Shown here one piece after another: positions 41,974 to 53,370 of a stretch of DNA of 64,000 nucleotides; position 1 is the first letter of the stretch; each line of letters opens with the position of its first letter. The stretch comes from Rhodospirillaceae bacterium (GTDB lineage: Bacteria > Pseudomonadota > Alphaproteobacteria > Rhodospirillales > Rhodospirillaceae). Location: positions 37,533 to 101,532 of the forward strand of contig JABJAH010000007.1 in NCBI GenBank assembly GCA_018666155.1, given 5' to 3'. Under the pieces are notes generated by a model, which was not told where the DNA came from, did not search any database, and worked only from the letters and a program-made list of their open reading frames with translations. A program made the translations under genes and the position numbers.

Positions 41974-44769
41974 TTAATCATCCTGATCCGCTGTAGCGTT
42001 TTTGGGTTCGGCTTTTTTAGCGACGGCTTTCTTCTTCGTCGTCTTTTTCTTCGCGGCAGTTTTTTTCTTAGCCGTGGTCTTTTTCTTAGCCGTCGCCTTT
42101 TTCTTTGTTGCAGCTTTTTTCTTTGGCGCTTTTTTCGCGATTCCGGCTTTGGCTGCTTTTATGGCCAGTAGCTCGATGGCTTCTTCTAGAGTTATCGCAT
42201 CCTTGTCCTTATCGCGGGGCAATGTGGCGCGTAGCGATCCGTGCTGTACATAGGGGCCAAACCGGCCATCGCGCACCGTGACGGCTTTTGAATCATCCGG
42301 ATGCTCACCGAGAGGCTTTGCTGATCCACCGCCGCGACGGCCCTTCTTTTCTTTGCCTTCCGCAATGACAACGACAGCGCGGTTAAGCCCGATTTCCAGG
42401 ACGCTATCATCGACACCAAGGGATTGATATTTGTCGCCATATTTGAGGTATGGACCAAACCGACCGATGCCAGCCAGAATCATTTCGCCGCTTTCAGGGT
42501 CGACGCCGACTTCGCGGGGCAAAGATAAAAGCTTTAACGCCTGTTCGAGATCAATCTCTCCAGGGTCCATGCCCTTTGGCAGCGATGAGCGCTTAGGCTT
42601 CGGTACTTTTGGCTTCTTAGGTTTCTTTGGCTTTTTAGCCTTTTTGCCTTTGGTGGGCTCTTCTTCAACTGGAGGCGGCGGAGCGGCTGCTGCAGCTCTG
42701 GCCGCTAGGACTTCGGCATCTCCAAGTTGGACGTAAATACCATAAGGACCAGCACGTAAGCTCACCATCATGCCGGTCTCGGGATCTTCACCCAGTTCTT
42801 TAGGTCCGTCAGCGACCGCAGAATTTGGGTCATTGCCACTGACTGAAAGTTGTCGGGTATATCGACAGTCGGGATACTTAGTGCACCCAATAAAGCCACC
42901 GAACTTTCCAAATTTGAGCGATAGGCGACCATCCTCGCAGGTCGGACATGTCCGTGGATCTTTTCCATCGTCGGTTTTTGGGAAAAGGTGCGGTTCAAGG
43001 AGTGCATCGAGCGTGTCGATCACTTCAGTGATGCGGAGCTCACTCGTGCCTTCAATGGCGGTGATAAAGTCACGCCAGAATTCTTCGAGGACAACCTTCC
43101 AACTCAAACGTCCACCCGAGATCTCATCTAGTTTGTTTTCTAGGTCGGCGGTGAAGGAGTACTCCACATACTTTGCAAAGAAACTCTCGAGAAAGGCGGT
43201 AACGACGCGTCCGCGGTCTTCCGGGATGAAACGTCGGTTATCCATACGCACATAATTACGGTCTTGAAGAACTTGAATGATTGAGGCGTATGTCGATGGC
43301 CGGCCAATACCAAGCTCTTCCATCGTTTTCACCAGACTTGCTTCAGAGAAGCGAGGTGGCGGCTGGGTAAAGTGCTGGTCTGGTTTTATATCGCTTTGTT
43401 TTAAGCTCTCTCCCTCTTCGACAGGGGGGAGGATGCGATCCGCTTCGTCATCATTGTCGCCGTCAGCACTCGCCTTTGGCGCGTCCTCGTAAATTTTCAG
43501 GAAGCCGGGGAAGCGAATAACAGATCCGCTGGCGCGCAACTTTGTAGTCTTGTCCGCTGACGACGTAACGACAGCGACTTGGTCCATGATGGCCGATTCC
43601 ATTTGGCTGGCAATCGTGCGTTTCCAAATGAGCTCGTATAAGCGGAGTTGATCCTTTGAAAGATATGGGGCCACATCCTTGGGCCGCCGCGCCGGGTCTG
43701 TCGGCCTAATGGCTTCGTGAGCTTCCTGGGCATTCTTTGCTTTGGAAGTATAGACCCGAGGTTTTTCAGGAACGTACTCTGCCCCGAAGTCTTGACCAAC
43801 GACCGAACGAATAGTGTTGATCGCTGCACCGTCAATATGGACGCCATCTGTCCGCATATAAGTAATAAGACCAACGGTCTCACCGCCCATATCGGCGCCT
43901 TCATAAAGCCTTTGGGCATTATCCATTGTCTGACGAGCGCTAAAATATAGCCGCCGTGATGCTTCTTGCTGAAGTGTGGATGTGGTGAACGGTGCGTACG
44001 GGCGACGTTGCTTTTGCTTCTTCTCGACTGACTCAACTGAGAACGTTGCAGATTCAATGGCAGCTTGTGCTGCCTTTGCGCTGGCTTCATTAGGTAAGCC
44101 AAATTTATCTAGCTTTTCACCCATATGATGGGTGAGGCGGGCCGTAAATGACTGGCTGCTGTCTTTTGTTAAACTGGTTTCAACGGTCCAGTATTCCTGT
44201 GGGATAAATTTCTCTATATCGAGTTCACGTGAGCAAATCAAACGCAACGCGACCGACTGGACTCGTCCGGCTGAACGGCTACCGGGGAGCTTGCGCCAGA
44301 GAACAGGAGATAGGTTAAATCCGACCAAGTAGTCGAGTGCCCGTCGCGCTAGATAGGCGTCAACAAGCTCAATATCGAGCTCACGCGGGTTATCCATCGC
44401 CTCTAGGACGGCGGCCTTGGTGATGGCATTAAAGGTAACGCGCTTAACTTCGGAGCCGTTAATAACTTTGCGGTCGCGCAGTTCTTCAAGAACGTGCCAC
44501 GAAATAGCCTCACCCTCGCGATCCGGGTCAGTGGCCAGATAAATGGCATCTGCATCTTTGGCGGCATTCACGATGGCCATCAGATGTTTCTTCGATTGGG
44601 CTGAGATTTCCCAATCCATAGCAAAATCTTCGTCCGGCCTAACCGACCCATTTTTAGGTGGTAGGTCTCTGACGTGTCCGTAGGACGCCATTACGGTAAA
44701 CCCATCTCCAAGATACTTGTTGATGGTTTTCGCTTTGGCCGGAGATTCAACGATGACAATGCTATTCAT
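41974..44769 (-). CDS. topA: DNA topoisomerase I
   Basis: 931-aa type IA topoisomerase that relaxes negative supercoils. Toprim domain from MNSIVIVESPAKAKTI. Active-site Tyr in LITYMRTDG. One zinc-ribbon CPTCEDGRL ... CTKYPDC, then three TopA C-terminal repeats (GPYGIYVQLG, GRFGPYLKYG, GRFGPYVQHG). The final 57 residues are a Lys/Ala/Thr-rich, histone-H1-like tail. The ATG at 44769 begins at the family start; 14 earlier codons are probably untranslated. Confidence 0.97.
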   Translation of the reverse strand: MNSIVIVESPAKAKTINKYLGDGFTVMASYGHVRDLPPKNGSVRPDEDFAMDWEISAQSKKHLMAIVNAAKDADAIYLATDPDREGEAISWHVLEELRDRKVINGSEVKRVTFNAITKAAVLEAMDNPRELDIELVDAYLARRALDYLVGFNLSPVLWRKLPGSRSAGRVQSVALRLICSRELDIEKFIPQEYWTVETSLTKDSSQSFTARLTHHMGEKLDKFGLPNEASAKAAQAAIESATFSVESVEKKQKQRRPYAPFTTSTLQQEASRRLYFSARQTMDNAQRLYEGADMGGETVGLITYMRTDGVHIDGAAINTIRSVVGQDFGAEYVPEKPRVYTSKAKNAQEAHEAIRPTDPARRPKDVAPYLSKDQLRLYELIWKRTIASQMESAIMDQVAVVTSSADKTTKLRASGSVIRFPGFLKIYEDAPKASADGDNDDEADRILPPVEEGESLKQSDIKPDQHFTQPPPRFSEASLVKTMEELGIGRPSTYASIIQVLQDRNYVRMDNRRFIPEDRGRVVTAFLESFFAKYVEYSFTADLENKLDEISGGRLSWKVVLEEFWRDFITAIEGTSELRITEVIDTLDALLEPHLFPKTDDGKDPRTCPTCEDGRLSLKFGKFGGFIGCTKYPDCRYTRQLSVSGNDPNSAVADGPKELGEDPETGMMVSLRAGPYGIYVQLGDAEVLAARAAAAAPPPPVEEEPTKGKKAKKPKKPKKPKVPKPKRSSLPKGMDPGEIDLEQALKLLSLPREVGVDPESGEMILAGIGRFGPYLKYGDKYQSLGVDDSVLEIGLNRAVVVIAEGKEKKGRRGGGSAKPLGEHPDDSKAVTVRDGRFGPYVQHGSLRATLPRDKDKDAITLEEAIELLAIKAAKAGIAKKAPKKKAATKKKATAKKKTTAKKKTAAKKKTTKKKAVAKKAEPKNATADQDD

Positions 44770-44844
44770 CGATTTGGGTTCGCGTTCCTGTCTATTTGTT
44801 CGGCTAAGCAAATGGTGCTCGGCCAGCCCAACACGTGTTTAAGG

Positions 44845-45963
44845 TCAACCGACGCCACAAATTCTGCCGCCGGGAAGCCGCTCAATTTTGCCAGCTAACT
44901 CTAATTCGAGCAGTGTGGCAGCAAGAACGGGGGCAGACACTTGGCACTGTCGCCGCAGTTCGTCAACTGTCACAGGGGTTCTTCCAATTTCGGCGAGGAT
45001 TTGAGACCGCATTGCATCTATCTCTTTTTCATCAATGATATCAATGGGTTGAGATAGAGGCTGTGGCTGCACCGCGGCGGTGAACAGATTTTTTTCACCG
45101 TTGCCCAGTTCGTCCAAAACATCATCGGCAGAGCGCACCAGCACGGCGCCATCCCGAATCAGCCTATTTGGTCCCTCCGCACGTGGGTCCAGGGGAGAAC
45201 CAGGTACAGCGAATACTTCTCTACCCTGGTCAAGGGCGAAGCGCGCCGTAATAAGAGAACCGGACTTCGGCGTGCCTTCGACAACGACGACACCTTGGCT
45301 TGCCCCAGAAATAATACGGTTTCTCCTAGGAAAGTAGCGGGCTAATGGTTCGGTACCGGGCGGCATTTCCGAGACAATAGCCCCACATTCAGAAATTTTG
45401 GCGTGGAGGTCTGTATTTTCGCGGGGATAGATCACATCAACCCCCCCAGCCATTACGGCGACAGTCGAGCGGACAACTGCTCCATTGTGCGCAGCGGTGT
45501 CGATTCCACGGGCGAGGCCAGACCAAACGGTAAAGCCAGCTTTGGCGATATCAGAGGCGAGCATGCCGGCGATCTTTTTGCCATTCAGTGAAGCGTTGCG
45601 GGCTCCTACGATGCCAATCGCAGGCTTGGTTAGGTGTGCAATATCGCCGAGCACCGTCAAAAACGGTGGTGCATCAGACGTCTGGCTAAGGTTGCTAGGA
45701 TAATCTTTGCTACCGAATGGGACGAGATGCGCGCCTATTTTGGCGATATGTGAGAGTTCTCGTTCAGCAGAGTCTTGTGTTGCTGTTTTGAAGGGCGTGC
45801 GCCGCCCAGCCTTTTTGGCAAGGTCGGGCAGGGCCGTTAGCGCGTTCTTAGCGGTGCCAAACCTTCGAACGAGATCGTGAAATGTTACTGGGCCTATGCC
45901 TTGCGACCGGATGAGTTGAAGTCTCGCCAGCGTCTCTGCATCAGATGGAATGGCGGGCGCCAT
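44845..45963 (-). CDS. dprA: DNA-processing protein DprA
   Basis: 372 aa. Loads RecA on incoming single-stranded DNA in natural transformation. N-terminal SAM-like helices, Rossmann fold with IGIVGARNAS, GLARGIDTAAH, and FPRRNRIISGAS, then a C-terminal winged helix (TPVTVDELRRQCQVS) typical of DprA. 75 nt from topA, 6 nt from plsY. Confidence 0.96.
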   Translation of the reverse strand: MAPAIPSDAETLARLQLIRSQGIGPVTFHDLVRRFGTAKNALTALPDLAKKAGRRTPFKTATQDSAERELSHIAKIGAHLVPFGSKDYPSNLSQTSDAPPFLTVLGDIAHLTKPAIGIVGARNASLNGKKIAGMLASDIAKAGFTVWSGLARGIDTAAHNGAVVRSTVAVMAGGVDVIYPRENTDLHAKISECGAIVSEMPPGTEPLARYFPRRNRIISGASQGVVVVEGTPKSGSLITARFALDQGREVFAVPGSPLDPRAEGPNRLIRDGAVLVRSADDVLDELGNGEKNLFTAAVQPQPLSQPIDIIDEKEIDAMRSQILAEIGRTPVTVDELRRQCQVSAPVLAATLLELELAGKIERLPGGRICGVG

Positions 45964-45969
45964 TTTAAA

Positions 45970-46590
45970 CTACGAGCCGCCGATTTGAGGCTCTTCGCCT
46001 TTCAGCAGGCGGCCGATATTCGCCCAGTGCCGGACCCAGCCCAGGACAGCAAGCGCGAGAAACATCAAAGCAGGATTTGTCATGCCAAGAAGGAGTGCAA
46101 ATAGTGGGGCGACGGCTAGTGCGATTAAGGCGGCAAGAGATGAGTATCTAAAAATTATGGCCATGGCGATCCAGGTTACGCATGACATCGCACCGACGAT
46201 GGGTACAGCCCCGAGCGTCATGCCGAGCGTTGTTGCTACGCCTTTACCGCCTTGGAAGCGTAACCAAACAGGAAAATTGTGACCGAGAACGGCACCAGCA
46301 CCAGCCACCAAACCTCCAACCTCCGTTGCCTGAGGGATGGCCGCCATGGCGCCGAGCCAGACGACTAACGCGCCTTTGCCACCGTCCAGAAGAAGAGTTG
46401 AGGCAGCCAGACCGCGGCGTCCGGTGCGGAGAACATTCGTTGCCCCGATGTTGCCGGATCCGACTGAACGGATGTCACCTAGGCCAGCCATTTTCGTCAG
46501 CAACAGTCCAAATGGGATGGAGCCAATCAGATAACCACCCAAAACTATGAGGGTGAAAGCCCAAGATGTTGGTTCAAACTGGATTGGCAT
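45970..46590 (-). CDS. plsY: Glycerol-3-phosphate acyltransferase PlsY
   Basis: 206-aa membrane enzyme transferring acyl from acyl-phosphate to glycerol-3-phosphate. Motifs are GSIPFG, GSGNIGATNVLR, DGGKG, GHNFPVWLRFQGGKG, and five or more helices. The ATG at 46590 lies 17 nt inside the pyrC 3' end, so they are coupled; a longer start is possible. Confidence 0.96.
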   Translation of the reverse strand: MPIQFEPTSWAFTLIVLGGYLIGSIPFGLLLTKMAGLGDIRSVGSGNIGATNVLRTGRRGLAASTLLLDGGKGALVVWLGAMAAIPQATEVGGLVAGAGAVLGHNFPVWLRFQGGKGVATTLGMTLGAVPIVGAMSCVTWIAMAIIFRYSSLAALIALAVAPLFALLLGMTNPALMFLALAVLGWVRHWANIGRLLKGEEPQIGGS

Positions 46591-47896
46591 CGGACTTCGC
46601 GTCGAACACTGTACGACCATCGATAACGGTTCTTAGAATTTTGCCTTGGACGGGTCGACCATCAAATGGTGTGTTCTTTGATTTGGATTTGAAATTATCG
46701 CCGATTACTTTCCAACCAATGTCTGGGTCGAAGAAAACAAGGTCAGCGGAGGCGCCTGCGCGTAACCGCCCTGCATCCAATCCTAAAAGGTCAGCTGGGA
46801 TTGAGGTTAGTTTTGCGAGTGTCTCTAGGAGTGTCAGGTCCTCATTGTGAACTAGGTCCAGGGAGACGGCGAGTAGAGTTTCTAGACCTGAACCACCAAA
46901 CGCGGCTTGAGCAAAGGGGAGGCGTTTACTGTCTTGATCTTGGGGTGCGTGATCGCTGGCGATCACATCGATCACACCTGATTTCAATCCCTCCACTATT
47001 GCCTGCCGGTCTTCCTCACTACGAAGGGGTGGGGAAAGCTTGGCGAAGGTGCGGTAATCCCCTACCGAAAGTTCATTGAGTGCTGCGTAAAACGGCGCCG
47101 TATCGCAGGTGACGTTAAGCCCCTTTTGTTTGGCTCGGGCGATAATTTCTACGCTGTCTGCCGTCGAAATATGGGCGGCATGATATCGCCCTCCGGTCAT
47201 CTCAACCAATCGCATGTCCCGCTCGAGCATTATAATTTCTGCTTCTCGTGGAATTCCAGAAAGACCGAGACGGGTCGCCGTTTCGCCGCCGTTCATGACA
47301 CCGTTGCCGGTAAGCGATGAGTCTTCAGGATGCTGAACAACCATGAGGTTATATGTTGCAGCGTAGGCCAACACGCGGCGCATGACCTGCGTGTCCGCGA
47401 TCCCCACGGTTCCATCCGTAAATCCAAGAGCGCCCGCATCGGCTAGCAGACCAAGCTCAGCGAGCTCTTTGCCTTTGAGGCCCTTTGTGGCCGCGCCATA
47501 GGCATAAACTTTGGTGAGCGCGTGTAGTCTGGCGCGGCGGGCAACAAACTCCAGAGTTGCTTCATCATCCAAGACAGGGTCGGTGTTGGGTAGGCACACC
47601 ATCGACGTCACACCACCGGCGACAGCCGCTTCTCCAGCGCTACGCAGCGACTCTTTATGCTCTTCGCCTGGCTCACGAATTTGTACGCGCATGTCGACGA
47701 GGCCCGGGGCTGCGCAAAGGCCTGACACATCAATAACGTTGGCATCGGATGGCGGTGTGCCGTCAAATAGGCTGGGGCCGATACCCACGATCTTCTCGCC
47801 GTCGGTCAGAATGTCACCGACCGCATCTAACCCGGTCTCTGGGTCAAGCAAGCGTGCCCCGGTGTATGCGATTTTCGTGGGTTGAGCGGCGCTCAT
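46574..47896 (-). CDS. pyrC: Dihydroorotase-like protein lacking the HxH metal motif (PyrC/PyrX type)
   Basis: 440 aa, amidohydrolase fold. The family motif DxHVHLREPG reads [10 protein letters not shown], so both His zinc ligands are Arg70 and Gln72. The later ligands are kept ([24 protein letters not shown]). Overlap by ATGA with pyrB is as in species where PyrC' is an inactive partner needed for ATCase assembly and a second gene supplies activity. Activity of this form is not certain. Pyrimidine synthesis. Confidence 0.88.
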   Translation of the reverse strand: MSAAQPTKIAYTGARLLDPETGLDAVGDILTDGEKIVGIGPSLFDGTPPSDANVIDVSGLCAAPGLVDMRVQIREPGEEHKESLRSAGEAAVAGGVTSMVCLPNTDPVLDDEATLEFVARRARLHALTKVYAYGAATKGLKGKELAELGLLADAGALGFTDGTVGIADTQVMRRVLAYAATYNLMVVQHPEDSSLTGNGVMNGGETATRLGLSGIPREAEIIMLERDMRLVEMTGGRYHAAHISTADSVEIIARAKQKGLNVTCDTAPFYAALNELSVGDYRTFAKLSPPLRSEEDRQAIVEGLKSGVIDVIASDHAPQDQDSKRLPFAQAAFGGSGLETLLAVSLDLVHNEDLTLLETLAKLTSIPADLLGLDAGRLRAGASADLVFFDPDIGWKVIGDNFKSKSKNTPFDGRPVQGKILRTVIDGRTVFDAKSDANPV

Positions 47897-48858
47897 TTTT
47901 CACCATCCGCGGCGGCACGATCAGCCGCTAAATTTTTTGCGAGGAGTTCTAGGATGGCCATTCGTACGGCGACACCGAGTTCGACTTGTTCTCTTATGAC
48001 GCTGCGTTCGAAGTCGTCCGCTACATCGGAGTCAATTTCCACGCCCCGGTTCATAGGTCCAGGGTGCATAATAAGGGCGTCTGGTTTTGCTAAGGCGAGC
48101 TTTTCCCGATCAAGGCCGAAGAAACGGAAGTACTCGCGTACCGAAGGAATGAAGCTGCCCATCATTCGTTCATTTTGTACCCGAAGCATCATGACGATGT
48201 CACAATCCTTTAGGCCTTCACGCATGTCTGTGAATGTTTGCACGCCCAGTCGGTCGAGTTGGCTTGGAATGAGAGTACGCGGCGCTATCACCCGCACTTC
48301 AGCACCTAACGTCAGCAGAAGATAAAAATTAGATCGAGCGACGCGACTGTGAGCGACGTCGCCGCAGATCGCAACTTTGAGACCCTCAATCTTGCTGCGG
48401 CGGCGGCGGATGGTGAGAGCATCCAATAAGGCTTGGGTTGGATGCTCATGACTACCGTCGCCTCCGTTGACGACCGCGCAGTTTACTTTTTCGGAGAGAA
48501 GCTTGACGGCGCCTGATTGCGGGTGCCGCACCACCAAAACATCGGGATGCATGGCATTCAGCGTCACAGCGGTATCAATCAGGGTTTCGCCTTTGGCGAC
48601 GGAGCTTGATTCGATCTGCATATTGATGACGTTGGCGCCGAGGCGCAGAGCAGCCAATTCGAATGAGGTCCGGGTTCTCGTGGAATTCTCAAAAAACAAG
48701 TTAACAACGGTGCGTCCCTTGAGACTTTCAGACGCGTTGTCGGGGCCACGATTGAGTGCCACGTATGGATCTGAGAGATCCAATAGCCGATTGATTTCTA
48801 AGGGGGAAAGCCCTTCGATCCCGAGCAGGTGGCAGTGCGGGAATATCGGGTCACGCAT
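47893..48858 (-). CDS. pyrB: Aspartate carbamoyltransferase catalytic subunit
   Basis: 321 aa. Carbamoyl phosphate binding [13 protein letters not shown] (about 52-64), [16 protein letters not shown]. First committed step of pyrimidine synthesis. Overlaps the dihydroorotase-like gene by 4 nt. No pyrI is present, so a class-A type complex with the PyrC-like protein is likely. Confidence 0.97.
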   Translation of the reverse strand: MRDPIFPHCHLLGIEGLSPLEINRLLDLSDPYVALNRGPDNASESLKGRTVVNLFFENSTRTRTSFELAALRLGANVINMQIESSSVAKGETLIDTAVTLNAMHPDVLVVRHPQSGAVKLLSEKVNCAVVNGGDGSHEHPTQALLDALTIRRRRSKIEGLKVAICGDVAHSRVARSNFYLLLTLGAEVRVIAPRTLIPSQLDRLGVQTFTDMREGLKDCDIVMMLRVQNERMMGSFIPSVREYFRFFGLDREKLALAKPDALIMHPGPMNRGVEIDSDVADDFERSVIREQVELGVAVRMAILELLAKNLAADRAAADGEK

Positions 48859-48913
48859 GAGCGCGGACTATATGGAAGGTCTTTGCGTTCGACAAGCGTG
48901 CAAATGACTTTGT

Positions 48914-49387
48914 TTAGGGGGCAGTTTTGGGCAAAAAATCAATAACGCCCTGCAAAATGTACGCTGCGGCTGCCCGATCCACGACTTTACTCCGCTTTTT
49001 CCGGCTGAGATCGGCATTTTCGATCATCATACGTTCGACAGCGACCGTCGATAGCCGTTCATCCCAAAACGCGACGGTCAGATCCCTCAGATTGAGGAGG
49101 TTGTCTACAAAAGTCCTGACATACTGCGCCTGACGCCCTTCGTTACCGTCCATTTCGAAAGGCAGGCCGACAACTATGGCTCCAGCGTTATTGTCATCAA
49201 TGAGGGTGAAAAGGGCCTCGGCATCTTTGGTGAACTTCGTGCGCCGAATAACCGTCAATGGTGACGCAATAATCCTGGCGCGGTCTGCGACAGCGATGCC
49301 AACGGTTTTGGTGCCAACATCCAGCCCCAATAGGCATTGTCCAGTCCCGAGGGCCTCTAGGAGTGCGGTGGGCTTGCAGATCGTCAT
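48914..49387 (-). CDS. ruvX: Putative pre-16S rRNA nuclease RuvX (YqgF)
   Basis: 157 aa from the ATG at 49387. RNase H-like fold: LLGLDVGTKTVGIAV, IVVGLPFEMDG, FWDERLSTV, DRAAAAYILQ. Trims 16S rRNA precursors. A TTG start 69 nt upstream would give a longer chain, unlike the usual length. Divergent from gatC, 93 nt away. Confidence 0.93.
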   Translation of the reverse strand: MTICKPTALLEALGTGQCLLGLDVGTKTVGIAVADRARIIASPLTVIRRTKFTKDAEALFTLIDDNNAGAIVVGLPFEMDGNEGRQAQYVRTFVDNLLNLRDLTVAFWDERLSTVAVERMMIENADLSRKKRSKVVDRAAAAYILQGVIDFLPKTAP

Positions 49388-49480
49388 ACCCGATGATACA
49401 TCAACGCGGCCCTTACTTTCCGCCACTTTTTCCAAGTCGGAGGGTGGCGATATCAACCATTAAAGAGAGACCCATAGCCC

Positions 49481-49768
49481 ATGTCGCTCGACGATGCCAC
49501 TGTCAGGAAAATAGCCACACTCGCCCGTATCGATGTGGCCGATGCAGATCTAGCACCCCTGGCCAAAGAGCTCAGCGGGATAATGAGCTGGATTGAGCAA
49601 CTTCAAGAGGTTGATACCGATTCAGTGGAGCCCATGTCCGGTGGCACTGATATGACCCTTGGCTGGCGTAAGGACGCCGTATCCGATGGCGGGCATGCTG
49701 ATAAAGTTCTCGCAAATGCTCCTGAATCTCACGAAGGCTTCTTCGGTGTTCCTAAGGTGATTGAGTAA
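49481..49768 (+). CDS. gatC: Asp/Glu-tRNA amidotransferase subunit C
   Basis: 95 aa. Small stabilising subunit of Gat[30 protein letters not shown] and VEPMSGG. First gene of gatCAB. Its stop overlaps the gatA start (TAATG). Confidence 0.96.
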   Translation: MSLDDATVRKIATLARIDVADADLAPLAKELSGIMSWIEQLQEVDTDSVEPMSGGTDMTLGWRKDAVSDGGHADKVLANAPESHEGFFGVPKVIE

Positions 49769-51243
49769 TGAATGAACTCGTTCAGCTTAGCCTTTCAGAT
49801 GCTCGCGATGGTCTGGCAAAAGGCGATTTCAGCGCTGTTGAACTGACCCAGGCCCACGTCCATGCGATGGAAGCTCATCGCGACCTGAATGCCTATATTA
49901 CTGAAGTCCCTGATCTTGCGCTTGAGCGGGCTAAGGAGGCTGACCACAATTTAGGGCGCGGCGAGGCCGGGGCATTGGAGGGGCTTCCCCTTGGTATAAA
50001 GGACTTATTTTGCACGGAGGGTATTCTTACGACCGCCGCCTCCCATATTCTGGATGGCTTTACCCCGCCCTATGAGAGCTTTGTTACAGCGAACTTGAAG
50101 GCGGCCGGTGCGGTAACGCTCGGCAAAACGAATTTAGACGAATTCGCAATGGGGTCGTCTAACGAAAGCAGCTATTACGGTCCGGCACACAACCCCTGGA
50201 AACGAGCCGGCGACCCATCTCACCTTGTTCCCGGCGGTTCTTCCGGTGGATCGGCAGCAGCCGTTGCTGCTCGCATGTGTCTCGCCGCGACAGGGACCGA
50301 CACCGGCGGTTCTATTCGCCAGCCGGCGTCCTTTTGCGGCATTGTCGGGATGAAACCCACCTATGGACGCTGTTCAAGGTGGGGAATTGTAGCGTTCTCC
50401 AGTTCGCTTGATCAGGCCGGGCCGATGACAAGAACGGTCCGTGATTCAGCGATGCTCCTGTCTGTTATGGCTGGGCATGATCCCAAAGATTCGACCTCAG
50501 CTGATATGCCTGTGCCAGACTTTGAAGCAGCATTAACGGGTGACATTAAGGGGCTGCGCATTGGCATTCCCGCGGAGTATAGGCTCGCCGAGTTAAACGC
50601 CGATGTTGCGGCGCTTTGGGGTAAAGGGATCAACTGGCTAAAGGATGCCGGTGCAGAAATCATCGATATCGCTTTGCCGCATACGAAATACGCGTTGCCG
50701 ACCTACTACATTGTTGCCCCGGCAGAAGCGTCGTCCAATCTTGCACGCTACGACGGTGTCCGGTTTGGTCTCCGAGTGGACGGTGACAGCTTAGACGACA
50801 TGTATACCAAAACCCGCGCCGCCGGTTTTGGCGCCGAAGTGAAGCGCAGAATATTCATTGGAACGTATGCGCTCTCTGCTGGCTATTACGATGCGTACTA
50901 TCTCAAGGCTCAGAAAGTGCGACAGTTAATCTATCAAGATTTCGCTAGTGCTTTTGAAAACGTTGATGCGATTCTGACGCCGACTACACCAACTCCAGCT
51001 TTCCCGCTTGGTGAAAACTCAAGTGATCCAGTGGCGATGTATCTCAATGACGTCTTTACGGTTCCAGCGTCGCTGGCCGGCATTCCGGGTATTTCTGTTC
51101 CAGCGGGACTTTCTGGTGATGGTTTGCCTCTTGGCCTTCAGCTTTTAACCAAGAGATGGGACGAGGAAACCCTATTTCGTGTTGCCGGTGTGCTTGAAGA
51201 AGCTGCGGGTTTCACAGGGCACCCCCTTGAAGGGGAGGGTTAG
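49768..51243 (+). CDS. gatA: Asp/Glu-tRNA amidotransferase subunit A
   Basis: 491-aa amidase that releases ammonia from glutamine to amidate mischarged tRNA. Ser-Ser-Lys triad: K near residue 77 (GIKDLFCT), [13 protein letters not shown], and [13 protein letters not shown]. Coupled to gatC and followed by gatB after 3 nt. Confidence 0.97.
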   Translation: MNELVQLSLSDARDGLAKGDFSAVELTQAHVHAMEAHRDLNAYITEVPDLALERAKEADHNLGRGEAGALEGLPLGIKDLFCTEGILTTAASHILDGFTPPYESFVTANLKAAGAVTLGKTNLDEFAMGSSNESSYYGPAHNPWKRAGDPSHLVPGGSSGGSAAAVAARMCLAATGTDTGGSIRQPASFCGIVGMKPTYGRCSRWGIVAFSSSLDQAGPMTRTVRDSAMLLSVMAGHDPKDSTSADMPVPDFEAALTGDIKGLRIGIPAEYRLAELNADVAALWGKGINWLKDAGAEIIDIALPHTKYALPTYYIVAPAEASSNLARYDGVRFGLRVDGDSLDDMYTKTRAAGFGAEVKRRIFIGTYALSAGYYDAYYLKAQKVRQLIYQDFASAFENVDAILTPTTPTPAFPLGENSSDPVAMYLNDVFTVPASLAGIPGISVPAGLSGDGLPLGLQLLTKRWDEETLFRVAGVLEEAAGFTGHPLEGEG

Positions 51244-51246
51244 ACG

Positions 51247-52704
51247 ATGACCTTTCTAATCAAAGGTGAAACGGAAACCTGGGAAGTGGTTATTGGGCTT
51301 GAGGTTCACGCTCAAGTGATTTCCAACGCCAAATTATTTTCAGGTGCACCGACAGACTTTGGCGCAGATCCCAACAGTCAGGTTTCTTTCGTCGACGCCG
51401 GGATGCCAGGCATGTTGCCCGTTATCAACGAGGTGGCTGTAGAGCAGGCTGTGCGCACCGGGTTGGGGCTAAAGGCTCAGATCAACAAACGCAGCGTTTT
51501 TGCGCGCAAGAACTACTTTTATGCTGACCTGCCGCAGGGATATCAGATCAGCCAGTTTGAGCTTCCCATCGTTGGTGAAGGCACGATCGTTCTTGATATG
51601 CCTGACGGCACGAGCCGTGAAGTCGGTATCGAACGGCTTCATCTGGAGCAGGATGCCGGCAAGTCTATCCACGATCTGCATCCGTCAAAAACATTTATCG
51701 ATCTCAATCGCTCGGGCGTGGCTTTGATGGAGGTTGTGTCGAAACCGGACATGCGATCGCCCGACGAAGCGGGCGCTTATCTTCGTAAGTTGCGTTCTAT
51801 CATGCGGTATTTGGGTACATGTGATGGCAACATGGACGAGGGATCAATGCGCTGTGACGCCAACGTTTCGGTGCGGCCGGTAGGTGCCACAGAGTTGCGC
51901 ACACGGTGCGAAGTTAAGAACGTCAACTCAGTTCGATTTGTCATGCAGGCCATTGAACATGAGGCACGTCGGCACGTCGACATTTACGAATCTGGCGGGG
52001 AAATCCATCAGGAAACACGGCAATACGATCCGAACAAAGGTGAAACCCGACAGATGCGCTCAAAGGAATTTGCGCATGACTATCGGTACTTTCCTGATCC
52101 TGATTTGCTACCGCTTGTCTTCGATGATGAATACATTGCGAAAATCAAAGCAACTCTTCCTGAACTTCCTGATGAAAAGAAGGAACGCTTCATGGCTGAC
52201 TATGGCTTAACAGCTTATGACGCCGGAGTTCTCGTCGTCGAGAAAGAAACATCGGCCTATTACGAAGACGTGGCGAAGGGACGTGACCCGAAAGCGGCTG
52301 CAAATTGGGTCATCACCAACCTGTTTGGCGCGCTCAATAAACAAGGTATTTCGATTACCAATAGTCCGGTCTCTGCTAACAACCTAGGCAAGCTGATCGA
52401 TTTGATCACGGACGATACGATTTCTGGTCGGATCGCGAAGGACGTTTTTGAGGTTATGGTGGATGAGGGTAAAGACCCCGAAACCATTGTTGAAGAAAAG
52501 GGCCTGAAACAGATTACAGACACAGGCCCAATCGAGGCGGCGATTGAACAGGTTATGGCTGACAACCCCGGGAAAGTTGAAGAATACAGGGGCGGAAAAG
52601 ATAAACTTATTGGCTGGTTCGTAGGCCAAGTCATGAAGCAAACTGGTGGGAAAGCCAATCCGGGTATGCTGAATGAATTGCTGCGTAAAAAGCTGGCACC
52701 GTAA
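51247..52704 (+). CDS. gatB: Asp/Glu-tRNA amidotransferase subunit B
   Basis: 485-aa kinase/transamidase subunit. VIGLEVHAQ near the start, [37 protein letters not shown]-terminal YqeY-like tRNA-binding part. Implies Gln-tRNA and/or Asn-tRNA made by the indirect route. Confidence 0.97.
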   Translation: MTFLIKGETETWEVVIGLEVHAQVISNAKLFSGAPTDFGADPNSQVSFVDAGMPGMLPVINEVAVEQAVRTGLGLKAQINKRSVFARKNYFYADLPQGYQISQFELPIVGEGTIVLDMPDGTSREVGIERLHLEQDAGKSIHDLHPSKTFIDLNRSGVALMEVVSKPDMRSPDEAGAYLRKLRSIMRYLGTCDGNMDEGSMRCDANVSVRPVGATELRTRCEVKNVNSVRFVMQAIEHEARRHVDIYESGGEIHQETRQYDPNKGETRQMRSKEFAHDYRYFPDPDLLPLVFDDEYIAKIKATLPELPDEKKERFMADYGLTAYDAGVLVVEKETSAYYEDVAKGRDPKAAANWVITNLFGALNKQGISITNSPVSANNLGKLIDLITDDTISGRIAKDVFEVMVDEGKDPETIVEEKGLKQITDTGPIEAAIEQVMADNPGKVEEYRGGKDKLIGWFVGQVMKQTGGKANPGMLNELLRKKLAP

Positions 52705-52748
52705 GAGCTCTTAATCTAGCGCTAAACTTAAACGCTGAGAGCCAGCAT

Positions 52749-53348
52749 ATGCCCACACAAGAAAGTGAGAATATGACCGATAGTTCGGACAACGCGATTT
52801 GGCGCCAAGGCCGCATTTGGATATCGGCGGTGGCGGTGATCACAGCGTTTATCGGCTGGTTGGTTTATGACACCATGATGGCACCAGAATGGATGCGCAA
52901 TTTTAGTCTGGAAATGACGGCCCGCGCGACCATCGTCTCTGATCGATCCAAAGAAACTGCGTTTTCGACCATGCGAGGCAGAGCCGAGCCTGATAGCCCT
53001 TATATTTGTTTTACGGCCTTGGCAGCCTTTGATTGGGACAGGGTGTTCTTTGTTCCCCCCGGCGGGCCTATTTCTCAACCTCTGGCCGAGTTGGACTGGA
53101 TAGGGGCTGAAGTTACAGATCTGAATACGCGCTTAGGCAGTGACCCGCGCTATCAATTGATCGCCTTTGAGGATGATGGTGTTGTTGTAGAGCACGACTA
53201 CTACTTTACCATTTGGGCGGATCTATCGGCGCTGGGCCGCCCCGCCGGGTTCGGGCGTGCTGAAGCCGTGTTCGTCGCGGAAAGCAATGGGACGACTTTT
53301 ATTGTAGAACCCATTTCTCCTCTTAGCTCAAACTCCTGCATAGACTAA
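52749..53348 (+). CDS. Hypothetical membrane-anchored protein
   Basis: 199 aa. One hydrophobic segment near residues 24-41 (IWISAVAVITAFIGWLVY) and a soluble, acidic C-terminal part. No family recognised. ATG at 52749 or at 52773, the latter preceded by GTGAGA. Follows gatB by 44 nt. Confidence 0.75.
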   Translation: MPTQESENMTDSSDNAIWRQGRIWISAVAVITAFIGWLVYDTMMAPEWMRNFSLEMTARATIVSDRSKETAFSTMRGRAEPDSPYICFTALAAFDWDRVFFVPPGGPISQPLAELDWIGAEVTDLNTRLGSDPRYQLIAFEDDGVVVEHDYYFTIWADLSALGRPAGFGRAEAVFVAESNGTTFIVEPISPLSSNSCID

Positions 53349-53370
53349 ACTCTAACTAAGAGGAATTTTG

